From Alcaligenes faecalis (GTDB taxonomy: Bacteria > Pseudomonadota > Gammaproteobacteria > Burkholderiales > Burkholderiaceae_B): a DNA stretch of 64,000 nucleotides. Positions 8,878-18,565 of the stretch are shown in pieces. Below the pieces are notes generated by a model. That model was not told the DNA's origin, searched no databases, and saw only the letters and a program-made list of their open reading frames with translations. Every line of letters starts with the position of its first letter. Position 1 is the stretch's first letter. The DNA lies in NCBI RefSeq assembly GCF_002443155.1, contig NZ_CP023667.1, positions 434,001-498,000 of the forward strand, in the 5' to 3' direction. The position numbers were made by a program, and so were the translations under genes.

Positions 8878-9387
8878 ATGTCCATTTCAGTCGGTGCGCG
8901 CGTTCCAGACGCGACCCTTAGCGAGTACATTGAAACCGCCACAGAAAGCTGCCCTATGGGCCCCAACAACTTTCAGGTGGCTGATCTGGTTAAAGGCAAG
9001 AAAATTGCCGTGTTTGCCGTTCCCGGCGCTTTCACCCCCACCTGCTCCGAGCAGCACCTGCCAGGCTTTATCGCCAAGGCAGACGAGTTCAAGGCCGCTG
9101 GTGTGGATGAGATCTGGTGCGTGGCTGTGAACGATCCTTTCGTGATGGGCGCTTGGGGCAAGTCCCTGAACGTCAATGGCAAAGTGCGTTTGCTGGCTGA
9201 CGGCAGCGCTGTCTGGACCAAAGCATTGGGTCTGGAATTTGACCTGACGTCCAAAGGCCTGGGCGTGCGCTCCAAGCGTTTTTCCGCCTTGCTGGAAGAC
9301 GGCGTTGTCAAACAATTGAACATTGATAACGACGGCGGCTTGCATACATCGGATGCAGACACCTTGTTGAAACAGGTAAAGTCGTAA
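8878..9387 (+). CDS. Peroxiredoxin, Prx5-type
   Basis: Thiol peroxidase of 169 residues. The active-site loop VPGAFTPTCS gives peroxidatic Cys56 with Thr53, and the N-terminal GARVPDATL is typical of the Prx5 (human PrdxV-like) subfamily. The glutaredoxin domain fused to some homologues is absent. It reduces H2O2 and organic peroxides in the cytoplasm. The ATG at 8878 follows GGAGA. It is transcribed alone, closed by a terminator at 9438-9466. Confidence 0.92.
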   Translation: MSISVGARVPDATLSEYIETATESCPMGPNNFQVADLVKGKKIAVFAVPGAFTPTCSEQHLPGFIAKADEFKAAGVDEIWCVAVNDPFVMGAWGKSLNVNGKVRLLADGSAVWTKALGLEFDLTSKGLGVRSKRFSALLEDGVVKQLNIDNDGGLHTSDADTLLKQVKS

Positions 9388-9437
9388 GTACCTGATCCCC
9401 CGCCTGTCCGGCGTGGCGAGGGATAGAAGGATGACAA

Positions 9438-9466
9438 AGCGCTGGCTGCAAGCTGGCGCTTTTTTT
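9438..9466 (+). terminator. Rho-independent terminator after the peroxiredoxin gene
   Basis: Ten-base stem with two G-T pairs (9438-9447 with 9451-9460), a three-base GCA loop and a T run. Confidence 0.85.
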
Positions 9467-9553
9467 GACCGTGCTCATGCCGCAAAATCCAGGCTGGAAT
9501 CTGGGCAATCGCGACAGTGAGGGCGGTGCTGCCGTTTTTTTTAGGATGTGTGG

Positions 9554-11062
9554 ATGCTGTCATCGGTGGGTGCGTTTTCGTCCCTGTACTTTGCGACCCT
9601 GATGCTCTTGCTCAGCTCGGGCCTGTTCAATACCTTCATGGGGGTGCGCCTGACGGCCATCTCGGTGTCAGAGGTATGGATTGGCGGGCTGATTGCGGTG
9701 TATTACCTGGGCCTGGTATTTGGTGCTCGTATGGGCCACCGCCTGATCATGGGCGTGGGCCATATTCGGGCGTACGCTGCCAGTGCGGCCATCGTCACCA
9801 TCTGTGTGCTGGTTCAGATTCTGGTCGATTCCATGTACGTCTGGTTACTGCTGCGGTTTTTGGCGGGTGCGGCCATGGTGGTGCAGTTCATGGGCATTGA
9901 AAGCTGGCTGAACGAGCAAAGCGACAATAGCCAGCGTGGCACCATCTTTGCCATTTACATGGTGTTCTCCAGCCTGGGCACGGTGCTGGGGCAGTTGTCG
10001 CTGACCCTGTTCCCGCATCTGAATTTCGAGCCGCTGGTTTTTGTGGCGATCTGTTCGGCCTTCAGCCTGGTGCCGGTGGCGATTACCCGCCGCAGCCATC
10101 CGCCCTTGCAAGTGCCTGCGCCCATTAATGCGCGCTACTACGTGGACCGCGTGCCTCTGTCCATGATGGTGTTGCTGGTGGCCGGTATGCTGACCGGGGC
10201 CTTTTACGGTTTGGCGCCGGTGTATGCGGTGCGCGTGCATTTAAGCAATGAGCAGGCTGCCTTGTTCGTCGCGGTGTCGGTGGCAGCCGGGGTGCTGGCC
10301 CAGTGGCCGGTAGGGTGGCTGGCGGACCGCATGAGTCGTGTCAAGTTGATCCGCATTAACGCGATCTGTTTGCTGGCCTTGGCCATTCCTTTGTGGGGCT
10401 GGTTCGAGGCACCGTTCTGGTTCTTGCTGATTTTTTCGGCCCTGTTCGGAGTTCTGCAATTTACGTTGTATCCCCTGGGGGCGGCGTTCGCCAACGATAA
10501 CGTGGACCCGGAGCGGCGGGTTGGCTTGAGCGCCATCCTGTACATGGTGTATGGCCTGGGGGCCTGTCTGGGGCCGCTGCTGGCTGGCGGCCTGATGTCT
10601 TATATTGGCAGCAATCTGTACTACATCTTTGTGGCTGCCTGTGGCTTGGCACTGGTCCTGCTGGTTCGTCCGCAAAAGGTACTGGGCGATCACTTGAGCC
10701 AGGATGCTCCTACGACCTTTGTACCTATGCCTGACAGCTTGCAAAGCTCTGCCGCGGCAGTGGCACTGGACCCGCGCGTCGATATCAGCTCTGACGTGTC
10801 GCACGACCCTGTGTTCGAGGATCTGCCGCCTGTTGAAGAGCGGGTGCCTGCGACGACGGAAAGCACGGCTGCGGAGCGCAAGGCGGAGGATGAGGCCGCA
10901 GAAGCGACACTTGCCGAGGACGACAAGGGGGCTGATCCTGTCGCTGGAAGCTCGGGGGGTTCTGTAGGCTTGGATGATTCTGGGAAACCGGCAGATGGGG
11001 ATAGCTCGGGCAGTGCGGAAGACGCAGAGAGCAAACGGAAACCGTCAGATCCAGCCCCTTAA
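9554..11062 (+). CDS. MFS transporter (YcaD-like) with long acidic C-terminal tail
   Basis: Major facilitator carrier of 502 residues. Residues ~1-375 carry about twelve hydrophobic segments with the FGARMGHRLI and WPVGWLADRMSR loops, and resemble the YcaD group of unknown substrate. The last ~125 residues are a low-complexity tail rich in Glu, Asp, Ser and Ala that is not part of the MFS fold. The ATG at 9554 is preferred over GTG 9548 because AGGA (9543-9546) is at a 7-base spacing from it. It is a single gene between two terminators. Confidence 0.83.
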   Translation: MLSSVGAFSSLYFATLMLLLSSGLFNTFMGVRLTAISVSEVWIGGLIAVYYLGLVFGARMGHRLIMGVGHIRAYAASAAIVTICVLVQILVDSMYVWLLLRFLAGAAMVVQFMGIESWLNEQSDNSQRGTIFAIYMVFSSLGTVLGQLSLTLFPHLNFEPLVFVAICSAFSLVPVAITRRSHPPLQVPAPINARYYVDRVPLSMMVLLVAGMLTGAFYGLAPVYAVRVHLSNEQAALFVAVSVAAGVLAQWPVGWLADRMSRVKLIRINAICLLALAIPLWGWFEAPFWFLLIFSALFGVLQFTLYPLGAAFANDNVDPERRVGLSAILYMVYGLGACLGPLLAGGLMSYIGSNLYYIFVAACGLALVLLVRPQKVLGDHLSQDAPTTFVPMPDSLQSSAAAVALDPRVDISSDVSHDPVFEDLPPVEERVPATTESTAAERKAEDEAAEATLAEDDKGADPVAGSSGGSVGLDDSGKPADGDSSGSAEDAESKRKPSDPAP

Positions 11063-11118
11063 ACAGTCGCCAGAATTGAGCCTCTTGTCGTGGCGCTTTA
11101 CGACCATGATCCACTCGT

Positions 11119-11148
11119 AAAAAAACCCAGGCTTGGCCTGGGTTTTTT
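11119..11148. terminator. Bidirectional terminator
   Basis: A-tract, stem CCCAGGC / GCCTGGG (11126-11132 with 11136-11142) and T-tract. It serves the convergent MFS gene (plus) and the BMP gene (minus). Confidence 0.92.
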
Positions 11149-11163
11149 ATCTTTGCCCGGATC

Positions 11164-12183
11164 TTAAATCTGGAATTCAGGCCCGTTAAATTCGGCCTCA
11201 ACCTCAATCTTGCCAGCCAGAATATCCTGCTGCAGCGCTGCAATACGCTGACGCACGGCATCCGGTGTGTCCGGAGCCATGATCAAGCGCACGGCGTCGG
11301 GTTGCTGCAGGCCAACCTTGAAGATCTTGCCGGACTCAAACTTGTTTTCGCTCAGATCCTTGCAGGCTTCAAAAACGCCAATGCCCACATCCGCCCAGGC
11401 CGAACCCACAAACACATCAGGTTCGCGAGCGACCCAGTCAATCACATTGCCAATTTCCTTGATGCCCAGCTCGCGGCAAGCCTGGGTGGTGCCACTGCGG
11501 CCCTTGTTCAGCATGGTGTAGATAATGTCCGCACCGGCTTTGGCCTGCGCCTGGGTGACGCGGGCGGCCAGTTCAATATCATCCTGATTGCCGGAGAAGT
11601 TCGTCAGCAGCTTCACATCTGGATTGGCGTGCTTGACGCCAGCGGCGTAGGAAGCGCGGGCGCGCAAGCCAGGTGGCACCCGTATGCCGGACTGGTGGGC
11701 TACCACGCCGGTCTTGGTCATCAGGGCGGCGTAGGCACCGGCCAGCCAGGCGGACTCTTCCTGACGAACGTCGTAGCTGCTCAGATTGCTGGCGGTGACA
11801 GCTCCTTGCGTGATAACAAAGCGGGTTTCCGGAAACTCCTTGGCCACCGTCAGGGCGGCGTCGGTATTTTGACCGCCGTGGGCGATCAGCAAGGCGGGCT
11901 TGTATTGAGTCGCCAGTTCGCGCAGGGCGGCAATTTGCGCCTGAGTTTCGTTGGCTACCTGGTCTTTGTAGTGGCCGGTAATGGGCAGTTGGTCCGTGGC
12001 TTTCTTGAAGCCTTGATAACCGGCTTGCATGAAACCGTTGTCATCAATGTGGCCACAAAACAAGGCAGCGACTACGGGTGTGTTGGCCGCCAGTACACTG
12101 CGGCTTAGCCAAGGGGCAGCCAGCGCGCCTGCCCCTGCGGAAGCGGCGGCCAGCAGTAATTGGCGACGGGTAAATCCGGTCAT
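11164..12183 (-). CDS. BMP-family ABC substrate-binding protein (orphan)
   Basis: Basic-membrane-protein (BmpA/PnrA) type binding protein of 339 residues; this family usually binds nucleosides, purines or related compounds for an ABC importer. The N-terminus TRRQLLLAAASAGAGALAA has a twin-arginine signal, suggesting Tat export. Core motifs include DNGFMQAGYQGF, FPETRFVITQGAV and GVIDWV-like loops. ATG 12183 is favoured over 12189 because AGGAG then lies at an 8-base spacing. No ABC permease or ATPase gene is adjacent, so its membrane partners must be elsewhere. Confidence 0.85.
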   Translation of the reverse strand: MTGFTRRQLLLAAASAGAGALAAPWLSRSVLAANTPVVAALFCGHIDDNGFMQAGYQGFKKATDQLPITGHYKDQVANETQAQIAALRELATQYKPALLIAHGGQNTDAALTVAKEFPETRFVITQGAVTASNLSSYDVRQEESAWLAGAYAALMTKTGVVAHQSGIRVPPGLRARASYAAGVKHANPDVKLLTNFSGNQDDIELAARVTQAQAKAGADIIYTMLNKGRSGTTQACRELGIKEIGNVIDWVAREPDVFVGSAWADVGIGVFEACKDLSENKFESGKIFKVGLQQPDAVRLIMAPDTPDAVRQRIAALQQDILAGKIEVEAEFNGPEFQI

Positions 12184-12347
12184 GATCATGTCTCCTGTGT
12201 AGTTTCCGACGTGGGCGTCGGTAAAAATCGTTTTTTTCTAATCTACAGGAGATGAAAAGCAGCGCTCCCCGAAGTTTTAAATGTCAAATATAAGAATTCG
12301 CTTATAGTGCGTTTTTGCGGGCGTGTATGAGACACGCCCGGAACTGT

Positions 12348-13199
12348 TTAACGCGGAATCAGGGCCACGATCGCGCCTATTGCCAGGGCAACCCCCACCA
12401 TATTGAGCGCGCTGAGTTTTTCTTTGAAGAAGCCCGCTCCCACAATGGCCCCCAAGGCAATGACGCCAATGTTCATGGCTGAGAACACCAGGGTGGGATT
12501 CTCCGGGAAAATCTGGTGAGCGCGGATGTAGAAGAAAATATTCCCGAAATTCAGCAAGCCCAGTACCAGACCGGCCAGCAGGCTGCCTCGGTGCCAGACC
12601 GTACGCTTGGCCAAAAGCCAGCACAGCATCAGCACTCCTGCCAAGGAGAAGGACACGACCAGACTGCTGGAGAAGGCAGCCCCGGCTTTGGAGAGCTGTT
12701 TGAACATGATGTCGATCACGCCGTAGCCCAGCCAGACAGCCAGCAGCATCAGGGCCGGATGTCTGGCGCCCGTGTCCTGCTTACTGGTTTGGTGGGGGCG
12801 TATCAGCAAGCACAGCAGGGCGGTCAGAGCCAAGCCTATGCCTAATAGCTTCTGGCCACCCAGATGCTCGCCAAACAAGAGAAAAGCTGCCAGCAGGGGA
12901 AGGAACAGGGACAGACGCTGGGCGGCATCGCTCAACACAATACCGGCCTGTCGTACTGCTGCCGCCATGAACAGAAAGACACTAGGCAAAAGCACGCCCA
13001 AGGCAATCAGAATCCACCAGGGCGTGGAGGGATTGAGCAGGCTGCTGGGGTGGGGTTGCAGCAGTACCAGGCTAAGCGTGACGGCCACCCCGTAGTTGAC
13101 CACGATGGCCTGGGCCACATCGATCTGCCGCTGACGAGCGACTTTCAGCAGAATGGAAACCGCCACACTGCACAGAATGCTGGCAATCAGGGTGAGCAT
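12348..13199 (-). CDS. EamA/DMT-family transporter coupled to bioB
   Basis: Drug/metabolite-transporter superfamily protein of 283 residues with about ten hydrophobic segments arranged as two EamA repeats. The ATG at 13199 lies one base after the bioB stop (TAATATG), so the two genes are cotranscribed and probably translationally coupled. A longer frame to 13319 lies inside bioB and is rejected. The substrate is unknown; linkage to bioB hints at biotin, a biotin precursor or a cofactor-related metabolite, but this is only inference. Confidence 0.82.
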   Translation of the reverse strand: MLTLIASILCSVAVSILLKVARQRQIDVAQAIVVNYGVAVTLSLVLLQPHPSSLLNPSTPWWILIALGVLLPSVFLFMAAAVRQAGIVLSDAAQRLSLFLPLLAAFLLFGEHLGGQKLLGIGLALTALLCLLIRPHQTSKQDTGARHPALMLLAVWLGYGVIDIMFKQLSKAGAAFSSSLVVSFSLAGVLMLCWLLAKRTVWHRGSLLAGLVLGLLNFGNIFFYIRAHQIFPENPTLVFSAMNIGVIALGAIVGAGFFKEKLSALNMVGVALAIGAIVALIPR

Positions 13200-13200
13200 A

Positions 13201-14217
13201 TTAGAGGGCCTCGACCATAGCGCGTGGACGGGCTTGTTCCAAAGACAAAGGAGGTTCGGACAGTGTGGTTTTGGCCGCTTCCAGCTGCAGGCGGGCAAAC
13301 AGGTCCTGGTCCGCCACAAACTGCGGGTTGCCGGTCGTCAGCAATTGCTCGCCATAGAAAATGGAGTTGGCACCCGCCATAAAGCACAGAGCCTGGGTGC
13401 TGTCATCCATGGTTTCGCGACCCGCTGACAGGCGTACGGCGCTGGTGGGCATCAGGATACGGGCAATGGCAATGGTACGTACGAACTCGAAGGGGTCCAG
13501 ATCATCAACCTGGTCCAGCGGTGTGCCCGGCACTTTTACCAACTGGTTGATAGGCACGGACTCGGGATAGGGGCGCATATTGGCCAGCTGAGCCAGCAGA
13601 CCAGCACGCTCGCGACGGCTTTCGCCCATGCCGATGATTCCGCCGCAGCAACTGTTCAACCCGGCTGCGCGTACGCGTTCCAGTGTGTCCAGTCGGTCCT
13701 GATACGTGCGCGTGCTGATGATCTGGCCATAAAACTCGGGAGAGGTGTCCAGGTTGTGGTTGTAGTAGTCCAGACCGGCATCTTTCAGGCGCTGGGCCTG
13801 ACCGTCTTTCAGCATGCCCAGGGTGACACAGGTTTCCAGCCCCATCGCTTTGACGGCGCTGACCATATCAATGACCTGATCCAATTGTTTTTCTGTAGGA
13901 GAACGCCAGGCAGCTCCCATGCAAAACCGCTGTGCGCCCTGTGCTTGGGCCGCGCGGGCCGCTTCCAGTACCTGCTCCAGGGGCATCAAGGGTTCGGGTT
14001 CCAGCTCAGTCTGGTATTTGGAGGATTGCGGGCAGTAGGAGCAATCCTCGGGACAGGCGCCTGTCTTGATGGACAGCAGGCTGGAGAGCTGGATTTGATT
14101 GGCCGGGTGATGCTGTCTATGTACGGTCTGCGCCTGGAACACGAGGTCCATAAAGGGCAGCTCGTACAGCTCCATGATGCGACGAATCGTCCAGGGTGCG
14201 GGGGTATTTACAGACAT
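13201..14217 (-). CDS. bioB: Biotin synthase BioB
   Basis: Radical SAM enzyme that inserts sulfur into dethiobiotin, the last step of biotin synthesis. The 338-residue protein has the radical SAM triad Cys55, Cys59 and Cys62 (CPEDCSYC) and the auxiliary cluster cysteines Cys99, Cys130 and Cys190; the AVRLSAGRE segment supplies the conserved Arg ligand. The rest of the bio genes are not in the window. The upstream gap 14218-14505 (288 bp) is AT-rich and divergent from the thioesterase gene. Confidence 0.95.
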   Translation of the reverse strand: MSVNTPAPWTIRRIMELYELPFMDLVFQAQTVHRQHHPANQIQLSSLLSIKTGACPEDCSYCPQSSKYQTELEPEPLMPLEQVLEAARAAQAQGAQRFCMGAAWRSPTEKQLDQVIDMVSAVKAMGLETCVTLGMLKDGQAQRLKDAGLDYYNHNLDTSPEFYGQIISTRTYQDRLDTLERVRAAGLNSCCGGIIGMGESRRERAGLLAQLANMRPYPESVPINQLVKVPGTPLDQVDDLDPFEFVRTIAIARILMPTSAVRLSAGRETMDDSTQALCFMAGANSIFYGEQLLTTGNPQFVADQDLFARLQLEAAKTTLSEPPLSLEQARPRAMVEAL

Positions 14218-14505
14218 GGCAGGCTACCTTATTCAGTGACGCGGCTATGCTAGGTTATCTGTCTGTGAAAGACGACTCCAGGGCCTGTCTGATAGTGAAG
14301 GTTTTCGCTGCCAAGGGGCTTATCTCAGTGATAGTTAAGCGAAATTGTTGCTAACTTTGCTTAATTTGCTTTCTTGTGGTCGATACAAATTGTTTCTTCG
14401 CTATTGTTTTCAAAATGTTTCCTCGATTGGTTCAGCACCTGATTACCTCGGGCTTGAGCTTTTCATCCGAGGTAAACTGACAGGCGATTTTGCGAGAGGA
14501 TAAGC

Positions 14506-14928
14506 ATGCATGTGTTCGAGCGCCGCATCACCGTGGAATGGGGTGATTGCGATGAGGCCGGGATTGTTTTCTACCCCAATTATTTTTATTGGTTTGATTG
14601 CACGTATCAGGCGTGGTTGCGGCAAGTCGGTTTAAGCCAGCGAGTCTTGCGACAAGAATATGATGCGGTAACGCCTTTGGTGGACGTCGGTGCCAACTTC
14701 CGTGCCCCCGTTACCTACGACCGCGAGATCCGCGTTTGCGTGCAGGTGGCTCAATGGCTGGAGCGTCGCTTCAAGCTTGAATATCAAGTCTTCAATAGGG
14801 ATGGTGTGCTGGTCGCAACCGGCCACGAGTGGCGCGCTTGGGCACAGGTTTTGCCGGAAGGGCGGCTGAAAGGGGCAGCCATTGCTGAAGGTTTCCGCCA
14901 GCGTTTAGAAGGGAACGGGGCTGTTTAA
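14506..14928 (+). CDS. Hot-dog acyl-CoA thioesterase, 4-hydroxybenzoyl-CoA type
   Basis: Single hot-dog-fold protein of 140 residues. The motif WGDCDEAGIVFYPNYFYWFD matches the 4-hydroxybenzoyl-CoA thioesterase/YbgC family, with Asp16 in the catalytic position. It hydrolyses an acyl- or aroyl-CoA; the substrate cannot be read from sequence. Preceded by GAGAGGA at a suitable spacing. Its 3' end overlaps the convergent DUF3293 gene by 24 bp. Confidence 0.87.
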   Translation: MHVFERRITVEWGDCDEAGIVFYPNYFYWFDCTYQAWLRQVGLSQRVLRQEYDAVTPLVDVGANFRAPVTYDREIRVCVQVAQWLERRFKLEYQVFNRDGVLVATGHEWRAWAQVLPEGRLKGAAIAEGFRQRLEGNGAV

Positions 14929-15387
14929 ATCGGCCTGATCAGACACGGGCAGGCGCTGCTGCACTTGATGCAACTGCGGCTTGCCATTGAGCGGGATATA
15001 AACAAAAGCCAATTGCTTGAACAGGCGTGCTTGCCAACGCGCTTGTTGCAGGCTGATGTCCAGCACCAGCAGGCTGGGTTCGTCCGGCCATTTGCCTTTG
15101 GGGTCCAGGTTCACGGCGGGCCACCAGCGCAAATCCAGCTTCTGCAAATCGCGCAGCAGGCTCTCCTGAACCGCATCGTTGAATGCACGGCTGCAAATTT
15201 GCGCGCCTGGATTGCAGGCCGTCAAAATCGCCGCGCCACGGCTGTTTTCTTGTTCCAGTAATTGGTTCAGCGGGCGGTTGAGCTGGCCGATGCGCACGTC
15301 CATATCGCCCTGTGGGCTGTGTACACGGTAGATCGCCTTCTCGAAAGCGTGAGACAGGGCGGCGGGCAGGTCTTTCTGTGTAGACAT
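14905..15387 (-). CDS. DUF3293 domain protein
   Basis: Cytoplasmic protein of 160 residues of unknown function. The pattern resembles DUF3293: an N-terminal YRV segment, RIGQLNRPLNQLLEQ, AAILTACNPGAQ, then WPDEPSLLVLDI and a C-terminal FKQLAFVYI strand. No catalytic motif is recognised. It is convergent with, and overlaps by 24 bp, the thioesterase gene. Confidence 0.7.
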   Translation of the reverse strand: MSTQKDLPAALSHAFEKAIYRVHSPQGDMDVRIGQLNRPLNQLLEQENSRGAAILTACNPGAQICSRAFNDAVQESLLRDLQKLDLRWWPAVNLDPKGKWPDEPSLLVLDISLQQARWQARLFKQLAFVYIPLNGKPQLHQVQQRLPVSDQADLNSPVPF

Positions 15388-15502
15388 AAGCTATCTTGCG
15401 TCGTTCTGTTCTCCGGACCCACAAGACTGGCAGTGGGATGCATGGTTTGTTTGTGTTCAAACCACGCATCCATTATTTACACAGTTTCAGCCTTCAAGCA
15501 AG

Positions 15503-18500
15503 TTATGAGACGCGTGGATCCTGGATTCGATTCCAGATCGAATACAAGCTGGGCAAGAACAAGAGCGTCAGGATGGTGCCAATGGCCGTGCCGCCGATCA
15601 GTGTCAGAGCCATGGAGCCCCAGAACACGGAGAAGGACAAGGGGATGAAGGCCAGCACCGCTGCCAGTGCCGTCAGAATAACGGGGCGGGCACGCTGTAC
15701 CGTGGCCTCAATCACGGCATCGTAGGGGGATGCGCCTTCGGCCCGGTTGGTCTTGATCTGTTCAATCAGAATCAAGGTATTGCGCATCAGAATCCCCGCC
15801 AGACCAATCAGCCCCAGAATTGCGGTAAAGCCAAAGGGCTGCTGGAAAATCAGCAAGGCGGGCACGCTGCCGATCAGGCCCAAGGGGGCGGTCAGGAACA
15901 CCATGATCATGTTCGAGAGCGAGCGCACCTGAACCACGATAACCAGCAGCATCAAGGCAATCATGACCGGGAAGACGGGCAGCAGCGCGTCGTTGGATTT
16001 CTTGGCCTCGGCGGTAATCCCGCTCATCTCGATCAGGTAGCCAGGGGGCAGGGACGCCTGCAAGGAAGCGAACTCCTTCATCACCCGATTGGCCACTTCT
16101 GCCGGTTGTACGTGCGGGGCAATATCACCTCGTACCGTCATGGTGGGCAGGCGGTTGCGACGTGCCAGCTTGGGCTCTTCCTGCATGATTTCCAGCTTGC
16201 CGACTTGCTCCAGGGGCAGGTTCCGGCCCTGGTCATTCATGACGGTCAGACCGGAAAGACGGGTTGGATCATGGCGGTTGATGGCCGAGCTGCGCGCCAC
16301 AACCAGCACATTACGCAAGTCCTCGCGGTATTCCGCAACGGTTGTGCCATCCAGCTGCAACTGGATTTGCTCGGCCAGACTCTGGCGATTCAGGCCCAAA
16401 GCTTGCAGACGTTGCGGGTCCACATCCAGCTTCAGGACGGGCACACGCGAGCCCCAGTCCACGTTCACCTGGCGCATGTCCTTGTCGGCACGCATGACAG
16501 CCATGGCTTGTTCGGAAATATCACGCAGCTTGTCCAGATCGGGGCCACGCACCAGAAACTCCACCGGGTATTTGGTGGATGGCCCGAACACCAACTGAGT
16601 AGCCCGAACTCGTGCTTCAGGGGTCAGACCATCGGCCACCACCTGGCGGAAGCGTTGCAACAAGGCGTCGCGGTCGTGATGATCGGCCGTCAGCACCACC
16701 AGACGCGCAAAGGAAGGGTCAGGCAGTTCAGGGTTGTAGGACAGGAAGAAACGCGGTGCACCTTGACCGGCATAGCTGGTGACCAGCCTGGTTTCGGGTT
16801 GTTCGCGCAACCAGCTTTCCACCTTGCGAGTGACCATCTGGGTGGACTGGATGCCGCTGCCTTCGGGCAACTGCACTTCTACCAGCAGCTCGGGCCGGTC
16901 AGAGGTGGGGAAGAACTGCTGCTTGACGAAGCCCATGCCCACCGCCGCCAGCACGAAGGCAGCCACCACGATGCCGGCTACCAGGTATTTGTGGTGTACC
17001 GACCAGGCAATCATGCGGCGCAGACGCATGTAGTTTGGAGTGTCGTAAATGGCTTGGTGACCGCCAGGACGGGCAGGAATCGCGGGCAGCAGTTTCACGC
17101 CCATGTAGGGGGTGAAGGCCACGGCAACCAGCCAGGACGTCAGCAGGGCGGCGGCCAGAATCCAGAAAATATTGCCGGCGTATTCCCCGGCAGAGGAGCG
17201 GGCAAAGCCTACCGGCAGGAAACCGATAATCGTCACCAGTGTGCCGGACAACATGGGGGCTGCCGTATGGTTCCAGGCATAGGCGGCCGCCTTCAGGCGG
17301 TCCATGCCTTCTTCCATTTTCACGATCATGATCTCGATGGCGATAATGGCGTCGTCCACCAGCAGGCCCAGCGAAATAATCAGCGCGCCCAGCGTCACCC
17401 GGTCAAACACCTTGCCCGTCATCATCATGATGACGAACACCATGGCCAGCGTCAGGGGAACGGCCGCTGCCACCACAATGCCCACACGCCAGCCCATGCT
17501 GACCAGACACACCAGCAGCACCACGCTCAGCGCGGCAAAGAACTTGAACATGAACTCGCCCACGGCGGAGGCAATGTTCACCGACTGGTTGGTGACCGTA
17601 TCCAGCGAGAAACCCAGGGGCAGGGCAGCGGCTATATCTTCCCGTGCCTTTTCCAGATCCTTGCCCAGATACAGGCCGTTGTAGCCCTCTTGCATCACCA
17701 CATCCAGCAGCATGGCAAATTCGGCGTTGTGGTGAATCTCGAAGCTGGGCGGGTCCTCGTATCCTCGGCTGACGGTAGCGATATCACCCAGTCGTAGCGT
17801 GTGGCCTTGCACGTAGATATAGGTATTGCTGATGGCCTCTACATCATCCAGCCCGGCGCTGAGGCGCATGTGAATGCGCGGCCCATCGGTGCTGACGGCG
17901 CCACTGGCTGTCATAGCGCTGCGCTTGGACAAGGCTTCCAGAATCTGTTGCGGATTGAGCTGCAGATTGTGCAGCTTGGTCTCGTCCAGATCGATAAAGA
18001 TGCGCTCGCTTTGTTCACCCAGAATATTGACCTTCTTGACGCCGGGAACTTGCAGCAGCTGGCTGCGTACTTTCTCGGCCTCGCGGGTCAGCAGGCGTGG
18101 CGGCAGGCCGGGTGCTTGCAGTGCAAACAGGCTGAAGGACACGTCCGAGTATTCATCGTTCACAAACGGCCCTTGCACGCCTTTGGGCAAGCGTGGGGCC
18201 TGGTCCTGCAGCTTCTTGCGTAGCTGATAGAACTCGCTTTGAACGTCTGCGGGCGGCATGGTGTCTTTCAGGGTCACCACCATCAAGGCCGTGCCGGGGC
18301 GGGTCACCGTTTCTACCTTGTCAAACCAGCGCAGCTCCTGCATGCGCTTTTCCATGGGTTCGGCGACCAGGTCCTGCATTTCCTGAGCGGTGGCTCCGGG
18401 CCACATGGCGGTGACGGTTAGCACTTTGACGGTAAAGGCCGGGTCTTCAGCTCGGCCCAGCTTCACGAAGGAGTAAATGCCGGAAGCTGCCAGAGCAATG

Positions 18501-18565
18501 ATCAAAAATAGTGTGATGGCCCGCTCACGCACCGCCAGGGCGGAAAGATTGAAGCGGCCTGTCAT
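15503..18565 (-). CDS. RND efflux transporter, inner-membrane pump subunit
   Basis: Proton-driven RND pump of 1020 residues, AcrB/MexF superfamily. It has the N-terminal helix, two large periplasmic loops, and twelve predicted membrane segments; SLGLLVDDAIIAIEIM in TM4 contains the paired Asp residues of the proton relay, and PFGFTAILGLIGLAGILMRN is typical of the second half. The start overlaps the adaptor stop by 4 bp. No outer-membrane factor gene is linked, so it probably uses a TolC-type channel encoded elsewhere. Substrates are unknown. Confidence 0.93.
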   Translation of the reverse strand: MTGRFNLSALAVRERAITLFLIIALAASGIYSFVKLGRAEDPAFTVKVLTVTAMWPGATAQEMQDLVAEPMEKRMQELRWFDKVETVTRPGTALMVVTLKDTMPPADVQSEFYQLRKKLQDQAPRLPKGVQGPFVNDEYSDVSFSLFALQAPGLPPRLLTREAEKVRSQLLQVPGVKKVNILGEQSERIFIDLDETKLHNLQLNPQQILEALSKRSAMTASGAVSTDGPRIHMRLSAGLDDVEAISNTYIYVQGHTLRLGDIATVSRGYEDPPSFEIHHNAEFAMLLDVVMQEGYNGLYLGKDLEKAREDIAAALPLGFSLDTVTNQSVNIASAVGEFMFKFFAALSVVLLVCLVSMGWRVGIVVAAAVPLTLAMVFVIMMMTGKVFDRVTLGALIISLGLLVDDAIIAIEIMIVKMEEGMDRLKAAAYAWNHTAAPMLSGTLVTIIGFLPVGFARSSAGEYAGNIFWILAAALLTSWLVAVAFTPYMGVKLLPAIPARPGGHQAIYDTPNYMRLRRMIAWSVHHKYLVAGIVVAAFVLAAVGMGFVKQQFFPTSDRPELLVEVQLPEGSGIQSTQMVTRKVESWLREQPETRLVTSYAGQGAPRFFLSYNPELPDPSFARLVVLTADHHDRDALLQRFRQVVADGLTPEARVRATQLVFGPSTKYPVEFLVRGPDLDKLRDISEQAMAVMRADKDMRQVNVDWGSRVPVLKLDVDPQRLQALGLNRQSLAEQIQLQLDGTTVAEYREDLRNVLVVARSSAINRHDPTRLSGLTVMNDQGRNLPLEQVGKLEIMQEEPKLARRNRLPTMTVRGDIAPHVQPAEVANRVMKEFASLQASLPPGYLIEMSGITAEAKKSNDALLPVFPVMIALMLLVIVVQVRSLSNMIMVFLTAPLGLIGSVPALLIFQQPFGFTAILGLIGLAGILMRNTLILIEQIKTNRAEGASPYDAVIEATVQRARPVILTALAAVLAFIPLSFSVFWGSMALTLIGGTAIGTILTLLFLPSLYSIWNRIQDPRVS

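Noticed and set aside
16106..17797. 563-codon open frame on the plus strand
   Set aside because: Antisense shadow of the RND pump gene, His/Gln-rich, no start signal or domain.
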